Below, piece by piece: positions 46,346 through 57,610 of a stretch of DNA of 64,000 bases. Origin of the DNA: Cardinalis cardinalis. Lineage: Eukaryota > Chordata > Aves > Passeriformes > Cardinalidae. The notes beneath the pieces are model-generated. The model was not told where the DNA came from and made no database searches. It saw only the letters and a program-made list of their open reading frames with translations. The stretch is from the NCBI GenBank assembly GCA_014549065.1, contig JACDOX010000153.1, forward strand, positions 1,517,408 through 1,581,407, written 5' to 3'. Positions within the stretch are counted from its first letter, which is position 1. Every line of letters starts with the position of its first letter. The position numbers and the translations under genes are program-made.

Positions 46346-49300
46346 CCAAAAGGATAAGAAAGTAACTGGATGCAGAGTGGGAAAAACAAGGGAGTTTGGG
46401 AGAGCATTAGGAGAGTGGAACTTTCAGAGGCAAAGCATTGGCACTCTGGGATTGGGAAGATAAGATTTCTGAGGAACTAGAACAAAAGATTTAAAGCCAG
46501 AGGCTTTAGGGAGAGAAATTTGGAGGAGGAAGACTGGAGAGATGGGAGGCTCTGCAGCAAAATGGACCAAGCCAACATCAGCTTCTGGTACCAGAGGCAG
46601 TTTTCCTCTTCCAGACNTATGTGACTTTTTGCCTCCATAAAGCCCTATATTTTAAATTCCAGAGACTTTTTAAATTGAAGCAAAACTCATATAGTTTAAT
46701 GATTCTGATTTTTCTTAGATTGCAAAGTTAACAAACATATCCAGCATTGGTATTCTGTCCTCACTCGTCCTNTATAGAAAGTCTATGAACCATAATTGAG
46801 AGCTATAGCTGTGACAACTTCTGTGCTTTTACAAATGTGTTTTGGGGCATGTTGATTGATGTGTGTCCTGGTGTGTAAGTTCCTTCATGAGANTAAGATA
46901 CATCTGAAAACTTCTGATAGTGAAAGTGTCAGAAGTAGTACAACTGGGTCAAATGTGTTTAAGCAAATACACTACAGATACAGCACAGTAAAAAAAAATA
47001 ATCTGCAAGGAGCTTAGGTGTGAAATACACTGGTTAATACTGGGCAAGCCAATTCTTCTGAGTTATCACCATGCATTATTTAATTTCAGGTATGAGGAAG
47101 GTGTTTGGCAAAGATAAGCCCATACCTGCAGTTTAAAATATGAGCTGTAAGATAAGGCACAAAAGAAGTTGTATTGGTGGCTTCTTATGCCAAATCTGGG
47201 CCCTTCTCTATTAATATATAACTGTAACTCTCTGATAAGAGGACTTTTACTTTATTGAGGTGAGTACTTTGAAAATATTTCAGCTTAGTCTAGCTGTATC
47301 CATAGATTGCAGCAATAATAGTTGGCATGGTAAGGGTCATCTGGAATAGTCATTGAAAGTTAATTTTTGTCCCTTCAAAGGACAGTTTTCAAATCTTAAA
47401 ATTTAAGTAAAATAAGACAAACACCACAAGTGGCTGCTGAGAGCCTAAGTTCAAAGTAGTATTATGGAGTAAAATTTACTCATTAAAAATTACTGTGTAG
47501 ACTGTGAAAAATACCTGAAGCATTCTCTCCCCTAGCTTTATATAAGCTATCTGTTCAAATCTTGTTTAAAGGAAAAAAGTTAGAGCCAATTTTTAATCTA
47601 TCCTCAGTTGCAAAGCTGTGGTAAGATGCTTCCCCTAAATAAAGATTATAGTTTTTGTAACCCTATTCTTACACTTTTTCATGCAGATACATTTCCAATG
47701 TATTTAAACAAAAAGAGCAGACATCAAAGCAGAGGAAAGAAAATTAAATATTTGTTTTCAATCTAAATTTCACTGCTTTTGTGCAAGTCACAGTTTTTTG
47801 TAAAGCTAAGTGGTTTTTGCCAACTGCTACTCAAAGTGTTACAAGGCTACTTTGGAATATTTTGAACAGAAGTCTTTTGAACACACAGGAAATGTTCATT
47901 ATTAGTAGTTTGTTAAATGATCAGGCTGGTAAAAATCTAGCATATGATTAATCTGGGAGCCAAGTAGTATTTTTTTCAATTGGTTTAACAAGTAGGACAA
48001 AACCCCTTATTCAAAATACATTGCCTTGGAAGTGTGAGTGAATCACAGCAGAAATAGTTTTCTGATTGTGTGCAATGCATGGAGGAATATTTAAAGCATT
48101 GGAAGGCTCAGCTAAATCATTCTGCAGTTCAAGCACTGAATTTAACATAAGTGGCATACTTAATGCTATTTTAGCCTTTTGTATAATTTTCCAAGACTTG
48201 AATGGAATGTCTTTTTCCAACTTGCAATAGTGCTTATTTCTCAATTATTCAATGTTTGCTAGTATAATTATAAAATATAAGCAAAAATCAGTATATTTTA
48301 TGAAGCATCTATAATCAACATTTTTTCTTCTTGTAGAAAACATCGTGGTTGAACGGAGAGTTGTAGTTGCCATTTATTTTAATCATTGATTTAATTTCTT
48401 TCTGGTGTCCAGCTACAGNAATTGGTGTTTGTCCTACCTTTTAGTTGAATGAAAGCTGTCCCTCGATAGAGGGAGTGTCTGCTTGCCAGCTGCCACCGAA
48501 AATCCCTGCTTTCTTAACTCAGATGTGCTCCNCTTGCCGCGGACGTGATTCACAGGAGTGCTTAGCAGGCAATTCAAAAGAGTTAGAAGGAAGCAGTCCT
48601 CTCATTCAAAAACTCTTTTTTGGTGACTTTTGGACTTTCTAACTTATTGAAAAGCTGAGATGAATCATATACTGGCTACTGACTGATGGGTCTGCCTTCT
48701 GATTCACTTCCAGGAGAGAATAATTTTTTGTTTCCCAGCAGAAAATGACTGCATATGAGAGGTGGAAGGGGATTGGGGATTCTCACTTGTTTAACCTCCA
48801 TGTTCCATTTATCTGTGTTAAAGAGTAGCATGAAATTCATTTGACATGTCTCTTTGACAGGATGGGCTTTTTTTTGAGAGTAGAGAACAAATTCCTCTAT
48901 GTTCTGTAACCAATAAAAATTCCTTCTTATGAGAAAAAGTTACAGCATTTTCCTGAGTTTTTCAGTCTATTCGTATTCTTGTAGCAAAACTCAGATTTCA
49001 GAAGGGGGAAATAAGCTTCCTGGAAAATCTTGCACAAATGCCTTCATGTCTGTCATCCATTTCTCTGCTTCTACTAATGTAAAAGTCAAATAGCAATACC
49101 TGTAATTTTTTTTCCATATTAAGGAATGAGCGTTAGTCTAAAGTATTAGTGTTTCCTGGAATCCAAGAGAGTAATCTCAAATCAAGGTATTTTCCTGCTT
49201 TTCATTACCACTTCTGAATCTATTAGTTCTGGTATTGAATTTGGGTGATTTGAAAATTCCATCTTGTGAACACTGATTTCATGGCTATGATAGTCCTACA

Positions 49301-49419
49301 GCTGACTTTCAGAGATGACTATGCTGCGCTTTTTTGAGTTTATATAAGATCTCTTATGCTGATACTTTACTTCATTTAGCCTAAACAGTTTTTTGTTATC
49401 AAAGGNGAGTGTAGGGGGA
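46346..49419 (+). other. NT5DC1 intron, unannotated
   Basis: AT-rich intronic DNA of about 3 kb. A few CpGs cluster near 48530-48548 (ccgcggacgtga). No gene or repeat family recognised. Confidence 0.5.
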
Positions 49420-49730
49420 TACAGTATGGGTAAATGAAGGTGGTACAGAATGTAATCTTACCCCCTAGAGAGTTGCAGCTGAGCCAATTACTAAAGATTA
49501 GGAGCAGGCCTGATGTTAGCAGGCCATACCTGTTGCCAATCAGAAGAGTGTTGTAAAAGAGTGGTTTGGTTGGTTGAGGGGAACTGGAGTCAGTTGGCTG
49601 CTGTGAGGACAGGGAAGAGTCAGTGCCTAGAGGAGCTGCCTACAAAAAACANCAAGGAGGTATGAAACTCTAGCAATATGGAACCTTTGCAATGTAATGA
49701 CAGTAGAACTCTTGCACTATAATGACAACA
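49420..49730 (+). repeat. Unclassified LTR-like stretch with 25-bp tandem duplication
   Basis: Less AT-rich than its flanks. It contains a CCAAT box (GCCAATCAG near 49536-49544), and about 10 bp later a TATA-like TTGTAAAAGAG. It ends in two adjacent 25-bp units (49681-49705 and 49706-49730) both of the form GAAC-x-x-TTGCA-x-TATAATGACA. A partial third copy precedes them at 49664-49680. The arrangement recalls the U3/R part of a solo endogenous retroviral LTR, but I cannot name a family or see terminal TG...CA ends with confidence. Confidence 0.35.
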
Positions 49731-50729
49731 GGTGAAAAGCTTGCCTTTGGAGTAAACTCAGTCACTGCCATAGCCTTTGGGAGGCAATAGAGATTAGTAT
49801 AAACCTTGAAGATGACAGTGCAGGATGTTAATTGTCATCATGTCCCTTGGTTGAGATAGATTCATCTTTTTTACAGTCACTGTTTCATTTAAATATTTTT
49901 CTGATGTGAGACAGGTAACTATGACATGATGTGTGACATTGTTTTGCTGTTTCAAAATGCAGTATCAGAAAAGTTACATACTTCTATTAACATATATACA
50001 CAACTAATTGTCATGTTCCCTGCACCTTAGCTTCAGAGGTATTTCAAACTATTTTTCAAAACTTTTTTCATATTTTAGGTATCAAGATTTTAGTCAGCTC
50101 CATGGCCTTGGATTTCATCTGTAATGATATGGGAAATACTTTTTACTGTTGATTCTTTTGGGCAAGTAGCCAAAATCATGGGAGTGGTTTGTNGGCACTT
50201 TTTGATCCTCCTGCTACAGGGAATGAATTCTTTGACAGCTGCTAACCTGCCTGATTTAGTTCTGTTTGAGTCTATCCACTCTAAGGATGAGCCAGTTTCT
50301 GAGATAACATTAACTTCATTCAAATTACAAGTCAGTTACCACTCTAAACCTGAAACTCACATTTGACTGAAAATTCTAGTTTAGTGCCATAGAATAGACT
50401 AAGTGGGGATGCCCGTGTTAGGGCACTGCTGCTCTGGGGGCAGTGATCCCATTCATTTCTATGTAATTTTTGACACTGAGTTCAGGAAGACAAGTTTTTC
50501 CTAAACTGCAGAATTTCTCCACATTTAGAGGCACAAGGTTTTCACAAGGCCCGCTTCTTTCCAGGTGATCCTTCAGTTTTTGCTATACCTTTTATCATTG
50601 TCCAAGGACTGAGGGCTTGATGTGCGAAAGGGCAGAACAAAAGGTCATAGTACCAATGAATGGGATTTCTCTTTATTAATAAGTTTGGAAAACAGTAAAA
50701 ATGTCAGGGAGAGGGGCAGCNAGAATTAG
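49731..50729 (+). other. NT5DC1 intron, unannotated
   Basis: About 1 kb of intronic DNA with nothing recognised. Two overlapping open frames of about 80 codons on opposite strands near 50090-50366 show no known domain. Confidence 0.45.
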
Positions 50730-50865
50730 AAGATATGTGCCTCAGCATCTGTCTACCTCAGTGAACTGGGGATTTTTGTAGGATGGGAATAGCAAAATGC
50801 CAGTATCTCTTAGGAATCTGATGAATGTTCATAAATGTTTGTAAAACTCTGGGATGCCTTAATGG
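50730..50865 (+). mobile_element. Probable MIR-like SINE remnant (tail half)
   Basis: Collinear with the 3' half of ancient amniote MIR-type SINEs: TGTGCCTCAGCATCTGT, GAACTGGGGAT, then TTCATAAATGTTTGTAAAAC and CTCTGGGATGCCTTAATGGG (family: ttcattaatgtttgtaaagcgctttgagatcctcagatg). By-eye identification of a diverged copy. Confidence 0.45.
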
Positions 50866-53800
50866 GTGGTAGGGCTGACAGTCATAAGAAAGCAGATAGA
50901 AGCCTTAAAAATAGATCTGTGTGCAGAGTATATGTGAGCATGTAAAAAAAAAATGGAAATAAGATAGTGAACATGTTAAGAGGAAGGAATATAAGACTNT
51001 TTTTTCAGAACTTCATCCTCAGGTGTATGCTTTATTTAAAGGATGCATGCCTTTATTTTTATGTTAAGTCTTATAATGGGAGTGGCATTTCCTGTCATGT
51101 ATTTATTTGCCATGTATCTGAACTTCCTTAATGCATCCCCATAAATTGCCAGCTTAGGACTGCAGTATCTACAGTCCAGAGNGGTAAGTGTTGCAGGAGT
51201 ATTGCAAAAGACATAAATTAGGAGTGAATAAACTATGAATTTCCATAAAATAACTTCTATGTATAAGGTTCTGAATTCAGTTTATGTCCGTTCTGAATTG
51301 TTTTGAGTTGAATACACTTTTACTTGGCCTTTCACCCAGCACTGCTGGGTAGTTGATATGTCTTACATAAGGACAGGATCAACCATCATTCCTTTGCCTT
51401 TTTCCCCCTCTCCTTTCACATTTTCCTGGTCCCTGTCTCATGTCTGTTTCTTAGAAATTTTCACCCTACTTCAATGCAAGATTTGTAATCTTNGGAGACT
51501 TTCCTCTCTAGTATACCAAGGGAGCTGAGAACTGAGAAGCTCACTGCTTTCGGCTGTGGCTGCTTCTCCACTGGGGGATGAACTTGCAGATGAAGTCCTC
51601 TCATGCCTCAAAGAGACTTGCATTGAGTTCACAGGCAAGAATAGAGAATTATGTAATCCTACTGGCACAGCACCACTATATGAGAATAGAAAATGCATAG
51701 GAAGAATGGAATCTTTGAAGAATTATATTACCTAAATGCATAAGGCAAATGTCAGAAGCATGTCTTTTAGATTGTTGTTGAAGTGTAAAACCAGAGCACT
51801 TTAACACCAAGAGGCAGCTTGTGCTATTACATAAATTTTATGGATTTATATTATAAAAAGAAGTCTTATTAATATGATTTTTAGGTGCCAGTGGTTGTTG
51901 TTGCTCTTTCTTAAGAACTTTTGTTTCAGGTTTGCTTCATTAATTATATTTTGCATCATGCCTATTTATACCACCGTATGATAGATTAGCCAGACCACCT
52001 CTAGAATATTTTTCAAAAATGAATGCCCTTGAGGTACATCATTTTGTCTTTCACCCTTACCATCATCTGTATTTATTTTAGCTATAGTAATTATTTCAAA
52101 TAGATGGAATTTATTCAAATGCTTAAATATTTTTCAGTAGACTAACTTCAATAGAGATTTGGTCTTTCTTAGAAATTACCCACATGTCTTCTGGATCTCC
52201 TTCTATTTAATAAAGAGAGAAAAATCTCTATGTCTAAAACTATCAGATAAATACATTTTTGCCCTGTGTTTTATTCAGTAAGTCATTTCAGACTATCTTT
52301 TATAGTTAATCTGAGAAAATAATATTTACAAATTCTTACTGTGTACAGTAAGATTTAGTTTTTTATCTGTTTTGCAGTAATGTTGTCCAAAAGTTAACAT
52401 TAATTTCTAACATCTCAAAAAGCCATGAGGCCAAAGTGATATTGATTTTCTAAATCATAATACAAATATACTTGGTATCTTCTTTGTTTCAGTGAAGAAA
52501 GAATCTTTATTTTTGCACTGAAATTGAAATGATGTCCTAATAAAGATTATTTAATGTTCTGTTCTGTGGGAAAGAGAACTGGGTGTTTCTTCAAAAGTGG
52601 AAAAACTTGTGGTCTCTCTAAAGCTCTGGTTGCAATTTTGTACTCAACTTCACTTTCCTGTACTTAACTGACACTTCTTTCATCCATGTGCTTGAAAACT
52701 GCAATTCCATTCATCCATCAGATATGGTCCTCCCTTATGTATGTTCTTATTTCCTTTGCATACAACCACCTCCCTTCAAACAAGCACCAGGCTATAAATG
52801 CATAATAAATTATAGCTTGAAAAAATATTTTGGGTCCTTAGACAATCCTGGAACTCAAAATGGTTAGCCTGATCCCAGGCTTTAGCTTGGTCTATGCAGG
52901 CTTTTAATTCTTTGTGCCATAGAAAAATGCAAATTAATTCTGAAAAAAACAGATCTAGGGGCTGGGTACAGTCTTGTGGTTAGGAAGGAAAGAATATACA
53001 ATACATACCTGAAAAGAGCAAAATAAAAGAAATACACTCTTGGGTTGGTGTGAGCTTTGCTTTTCATAATTTCCAGTTACATAATGATAAAAGCTACTTG
53101 TTGCAAAGTTTGCAGAGAGTGAATGATGCTGCAAAATGTTTCTGGCCGTCTGCTTTGCTTAGGGAAAGCACCTGGATAAGGAAATATCATGGAACTTGTA
53201 AGTTTGATAAGCTTTTAACAGAGGTTCACACAAATGTACAAAAGCTGGGAGAGCAAGATTGTTATTTCAGGAGAAGAATCTGTGCATTTCTTGATCAGGC
53301 TGCTGGGCATTTCACAGCCATGGCAATAAATAGTTCTAGCCCAAGGGTCCCAGTGCCTGTTACCAGCCAGACTCCCATAAAGCCCTTGACAAGTATGGAA
53401 AATAAATGCATTGGCATTCATAAGAAACCTAGAAATTTCAGTGAGACTCCTCACAGAAATACAGATAGATAAGCAGGAGCAAAGAAAGGCACACACAGCT
53501 TGAAACTGATTTTGTCAATGGTAAAGAGATATAAAGGTAAGGCTTGAAGCATTTGAGTAATCTACCATATGATATTGAAGCATTGTGAAGCTAATTAGAA
53601 AATACAGGCAGATAGACAGGAATGAGGTAGTAATGGGATGTATAGTTCAGTCTGTATTTTCCTTTATATTTTTATTTAAAATATGCGAACTATAGTTTTT
53701 CCTGAATGTGTGTAAAGTGTGACCACATTGACACTTGCAATTATTTTCTGCTCGCCTAGAAAATGTACAGCTTTTCTTCAAAAATTAGTCATAAAACCAT

Positions 53801-53914
53801 ATCCACTTGGCATGTTACAACCAGGGTTTGACATACATCATTTAACCTAAGAGTAGTTCAGTTTGCTTGATGCTAATAACACCAAGATTGTACATTTGAT
53901 TCCTGCATGAGCCG
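50866..53914 (+). other. NT5DC1 intron, unannotated
   Basis: About 3 kb of AT-rich DNA. A 140-codon open frame on the + strand (53050-53472) is the longest unexplained frame in the right half. It has no recognisable domain, signal peptide or low-complexity character. No transposon recognised. Confidence 0.45.
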
Positions 53915-53980
53915 TTGACTTACAAGTTGGACTTGGTGATCCTTGTGGGTCCCTTCCAGCTCACGATGTTCTGATACAGG
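53915..53980 (+). mobile_element. CR1 LINE 3' end relic
   Basis: Short stretch with AAGTTGGACTTGGTGATCCT then TGTGGGTCCCTTCCAGCTCA, followed by GATGTTCTGAT. It matches the consensus CR1 3' UTR (ttggacttgatgatccttgtgggtcccttccaactc...attctatgat). Confidence 0.8.
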
Positions 53981-56245
53981 TTCACATCGGCTCCATTTTA
54001 AAAGAATTTGTCTATCAAAGAAACATTTAGTAGATAATATAGCTAATGACAAACAGAGACCCAGCAGTGAAGATTGACTGTCTAAGTAGTTGTTTCTCTG
54101 TTTGGTAAGATTGTCCCTAACAATCAGATCTTTGTCTTCAAAATGAAAAATTATTCCATAACTTTCTATAAAGGAACATGGCAAGTTAATTCTAAAATTA
54201 GTTATTACCTCTTCAATCAGTACCATGTTCACATGATACATTTTTGTTATTTTTGTTTAATACGCAGTGTGGAAAAGCACTCTAGTTGCAAAATAGTAAA
54301 TTGATGTTTATTGGTCTCTGAGAGCATGCTTCTTGCACGCTGATTTTTTAGGGAGCCGTTGTCTGCTATTCTGCCCTGCTTTGAAATCTTTGCTCTGCTC
54401 TATCATCGTATGTAGATACCACATTTTTATACAATTCTGGCTTTAGATCATAATTTCACTGTTATTCTGATCCTTGAGACCTTTTGAGATTGGCAAAGGA
54501 ATCTTGGATGACATTATTTGAGGTCTGTTCTCCTATCTTTAAATGTTTAGCCTGACTTTCTAAGAAAACACATATGGAGTCCATGTGAGCACAAAAGGGT
54601 AGCTTGTGTGCATGTCACAGAGTAAACTGAAGACCTTTGGGAAATTTCACAGGAGTTTTACAATCTCAAATGTAATTAAGTTCCTTAAAAAGCTTTGTTG
54701 TGAGAATGGAGGGAGCATTATTGTAAGCGAGCAAAGCTTCTGGCTGCAGTTAGGGCAGGTTGGCCTTGTCCCTGCAGCATCCATATAGCTCTGACTACTT
54801 GGAGTTACTGCATCTCAGCACAGGGCAAGCAACATCTGTGATAAAGATAGAAATCAACAGATTATTTTCTTTATGACCAGGTTGAATAGTTTGTAGAACA
54901 ATACAGCTAAAATGATTAACTTTAAGATGTACATATCCTGTGAATAGTTCAGTTGATAATCCTGGGTTTGTTCGGCTTTTTTTCTTGGTTACAACAGCAC
55001 AGAGAAATCAAGAGATGTCTTGATTTCTACCTGTATTTTTGCTTTTGTGGAAAGCCTATTTGGATAAACATGATTTTGGATAATCCACTTAAACTTTTCA
55101 TTTTTCCATTTCTATTATAAATTCAAGGTAATGTATATTTGCTTCAAAGGACTTTCCAAAGATGCATGAAAGAATAGCTGATATATCAAGTGTAATATAT
55201 TGTTAATAACTTTTTATTAACTGTCTGCTTTTTCTTTGGTGAAGTAACGTAAGGTTGGGAATTAAAGACTAACAAATATCTATTTTTATATACATTTATT
55301 TTATGGTTACAGTATTTTTATCATTAAATGCTTGTTTAAGCATATTTTTCCGCAAATCTATACTACAAGAAGACACATTTATAAGAGAAGAATAAATTCA
55401 ATCCTCAGATATTTGATACTACTAAAATTGTGACAGGCATATGGCAAAATGACAAAGTGAGATTTCAGTTCCTAGGGGAAGAAATAAAATCTGATTATTT
55501 ACAGTCATTGACTTTTTACTTACCCTGTGATGATTTAAACCATACATGCAACAAAACTATCAGGTGTCTGTGTAAATAAATGTTTTTCTATGAAAATCTT
55601 CAAGCTGTCTTTCAAACTTGCATAAGAAATTAAGTAGTTGTATCTCATAACGAACTTTAAACCTCCTATTTTATATGAAATTGCAAAAAGTTGCCAAAAC
55701 AAAATCAAGTTGTAATGCTTATTTTAATTATGTTATATTATTTTACTAATTATTTACTTTGTTTCAGAATGGGTATATACCAGAAAAGCTCAAGGAAAAG
55801 AAAAAGTGAAAAAAGCTCTTTTATAAAGTCCACCTGCTTGATCTGAGCAAAAGAAAAATTTATCTCACTTATATTGTTCAGATCATTCTTCGTTTATGTC
55901 TTTCTAAAAAAGTAAATAAATAGATAAATTAATAAATAAAACCAACAACCAAATATTTTATATTAATAAATTAACACACCCCCATAAAAAGGAATGTTAG
56001 CTTTGAATTCAGACATTTGGTTCTGTTGCTGTCATCAGAATTGACAAATCTGTCATTTCCCTTTGAAAACTGTATCAATATACTAGAGTATGCTGTAAAA
56101 AATATTTTAATAGCTTGGAAGGTGTTTTTTTCATGCTTTTAAAGTATAAAATAAAGGTTCTCAGGGAATTTCAGCCCATTTCCACATTATAGTTAGGAAT
56201 TTAGCTTTTGAGGTCTTTCAAGCCAAAATAAAGCTAGCAACATTC
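53981..56245 (+). other. NT5DC1 intron, unannotated
   Basis: Very AT-rich DNA of about 2.3 kb, including an AATAAATA-type low-complexity run at about 55908-55945. No gene or element recognised. Confidence 0.5.
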
Positions 56246-56445
56246 TTGTGGCGCACCTCTTCTTCTCAGACCCTGCATCATATAATTGTTTCACAAAACA
56301 GTCCAGATCACTTAAAACTCCTCAGGGTTCTGGCCTTCAGTTGCTCTTCTGGAAGGCGCTCCCACAGCCTTACTGTTCTCATGTTCGAGAANGTTTCCAC
56401 CCTAAATCTGTTTGTGGCAAGTTTCTAACCTGCTGCTGTTGAGGG
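56246..56445 (-). mobile_element. Probable ancient CR1-like LINE remnant
   Basis: On the - strand a frame reads TVRLWERLPEEQLKARTLRS followed by FK, which follows the pattern of the CR1 ORF2 C-terminus (x-LWNxLPxEVVExxSLxxFK). The upstream bases resemble the block that normally encodes the 'DIRKNFFT' section. It is highly diverged, so family assignment is tentative. Confidence 0.45.
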
Positions 56446-57339
56446 TTTTAAGATGAAACTGTTCTTCTCCCTTGTGCAATGGCGGGGGGGGGGGGCGTCT
56501 AATGAAGCATTTGATTGTTCATATAATTCTTGCTCTTGCAGTGTTTTCTTGCAAGACAAGCTGTGTTCTCAAAGACTCTTGCAGAATATGGACAGACAGA
56601 TATTGACTCAGATGAGATTTCACAGTATTTTTACACTTGTATTAGCTCTTTGCTGCTTCAGTTGAATTTATCTTGTGTAGTATGTCTGAAGAAGTTATTT
56701 GTGTTCTGTTGAGTCCTGGGTCAGAAAAGAAAATTGCATGTTTTTCTCTTACCTGATTTCTGGCTGATGAGCTACTGAATAGCAGTTTTTCAATAGTCCT
56801 TGGGGAATTTTTATTTTGTTTAAAGTTAGGCACCTAAGGAAGAATTTCAGATGTACCTTATGAATGGCTGTAGAAAGATGGAAGAATCTCCAGACAATCT
56901 CCATTCATCCCATTTAGACATGGGTCTAAAGTAGATAATATAAAATATCAGTGGATTTATTCACATCTTTCTAGTGATTACACAAAGAATTGGGAAGTTA
57001 CTAAGTTTTTAGATAGCTTGGGTGAGTTGAATCCCATCTCAGCTTTGCCCTTCCATTCCGTGTTTAATATTCTGCTCAATTTTTTTCCTTTTCATGGTGT
57101 TCTTCTCCCTGTCAGTGCTTCTCTTCTTTATTTTTATTTTTTTCCCAAACTTTTTGTATTCATTTCTGTTTTAGGAGTGAAATCACAAAAGTAAAATTAG
57201 AAATAAAACTGATATCAAGACTGCTTCTGGAGAAGCTCTACTGGAGTCAACTCTTTTAGCCCAGAGGTTTCCCTTTCAGCACAGTTCATTGGCGTTTCCT
57301 CTGTAACAGTCACTTTAGTCAGCCCCTTCACAGTCTTTT
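56446..57339 (+). other. NT5DC1 intron with a poly-G run
   Basis: About 0.9 kb of intronic DNA. A run of G's occurs at about 56485-56496 and is flanked by ordinary sequence. Open frames here are short and unrecognised. Confidence 0.5.
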
Positions 57340-57610
57340 TTTAACCTTTTTTTCAGTTTATCAGGTAATCTCCATTGTGACACCTTACCAAATGTTCTGC
57401 TGAAGTTCAGATAAAATCTAATCTCTCTGTGCAGTTCTTTTGTCTGGAAAATCGGGTATCCTATCAAAGGAAAAAATCAGGCTGGTCTGACATGACCTAC
57501 CTTTTCTAAAGCCATGTTACATTTTATTCTATTGTCCATTTACCGTCAAGCCTTTAATTATTCTTTCCTTCAAATTTCATCATATGATTAATATGAGGCC
57601 TGAGGTGTGA
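57340..57610 (-). mobile_element. CR1-like LINE fragment (reverse-transcriptase N-terminal part, ancient)
   Basis: Read on the - strand the sequence encodes, with frameshifts, GRSCQTSLIFSFDRIPDF and further on a degraded match to the 'DVVYLDFSKAFDTVSH' region (…LVKCGVTMEIT order at the end). This matches the CR1 RT segment GKSCLTNLxxFFDxVTxxxDxGxxVDVVYLDFSKAF. There are several stop codons, so the copy is long dead. It belongs to a more 5' part of the element than the other copies in the window. Confidence 0.65.

Noticed and set aside
48600..48640. FFGDFW-like string checked as a possible NT5DC1 YFGDSMHSD exon
   Set aside because: No further residues match and it lacks an acceptor in the required phase.
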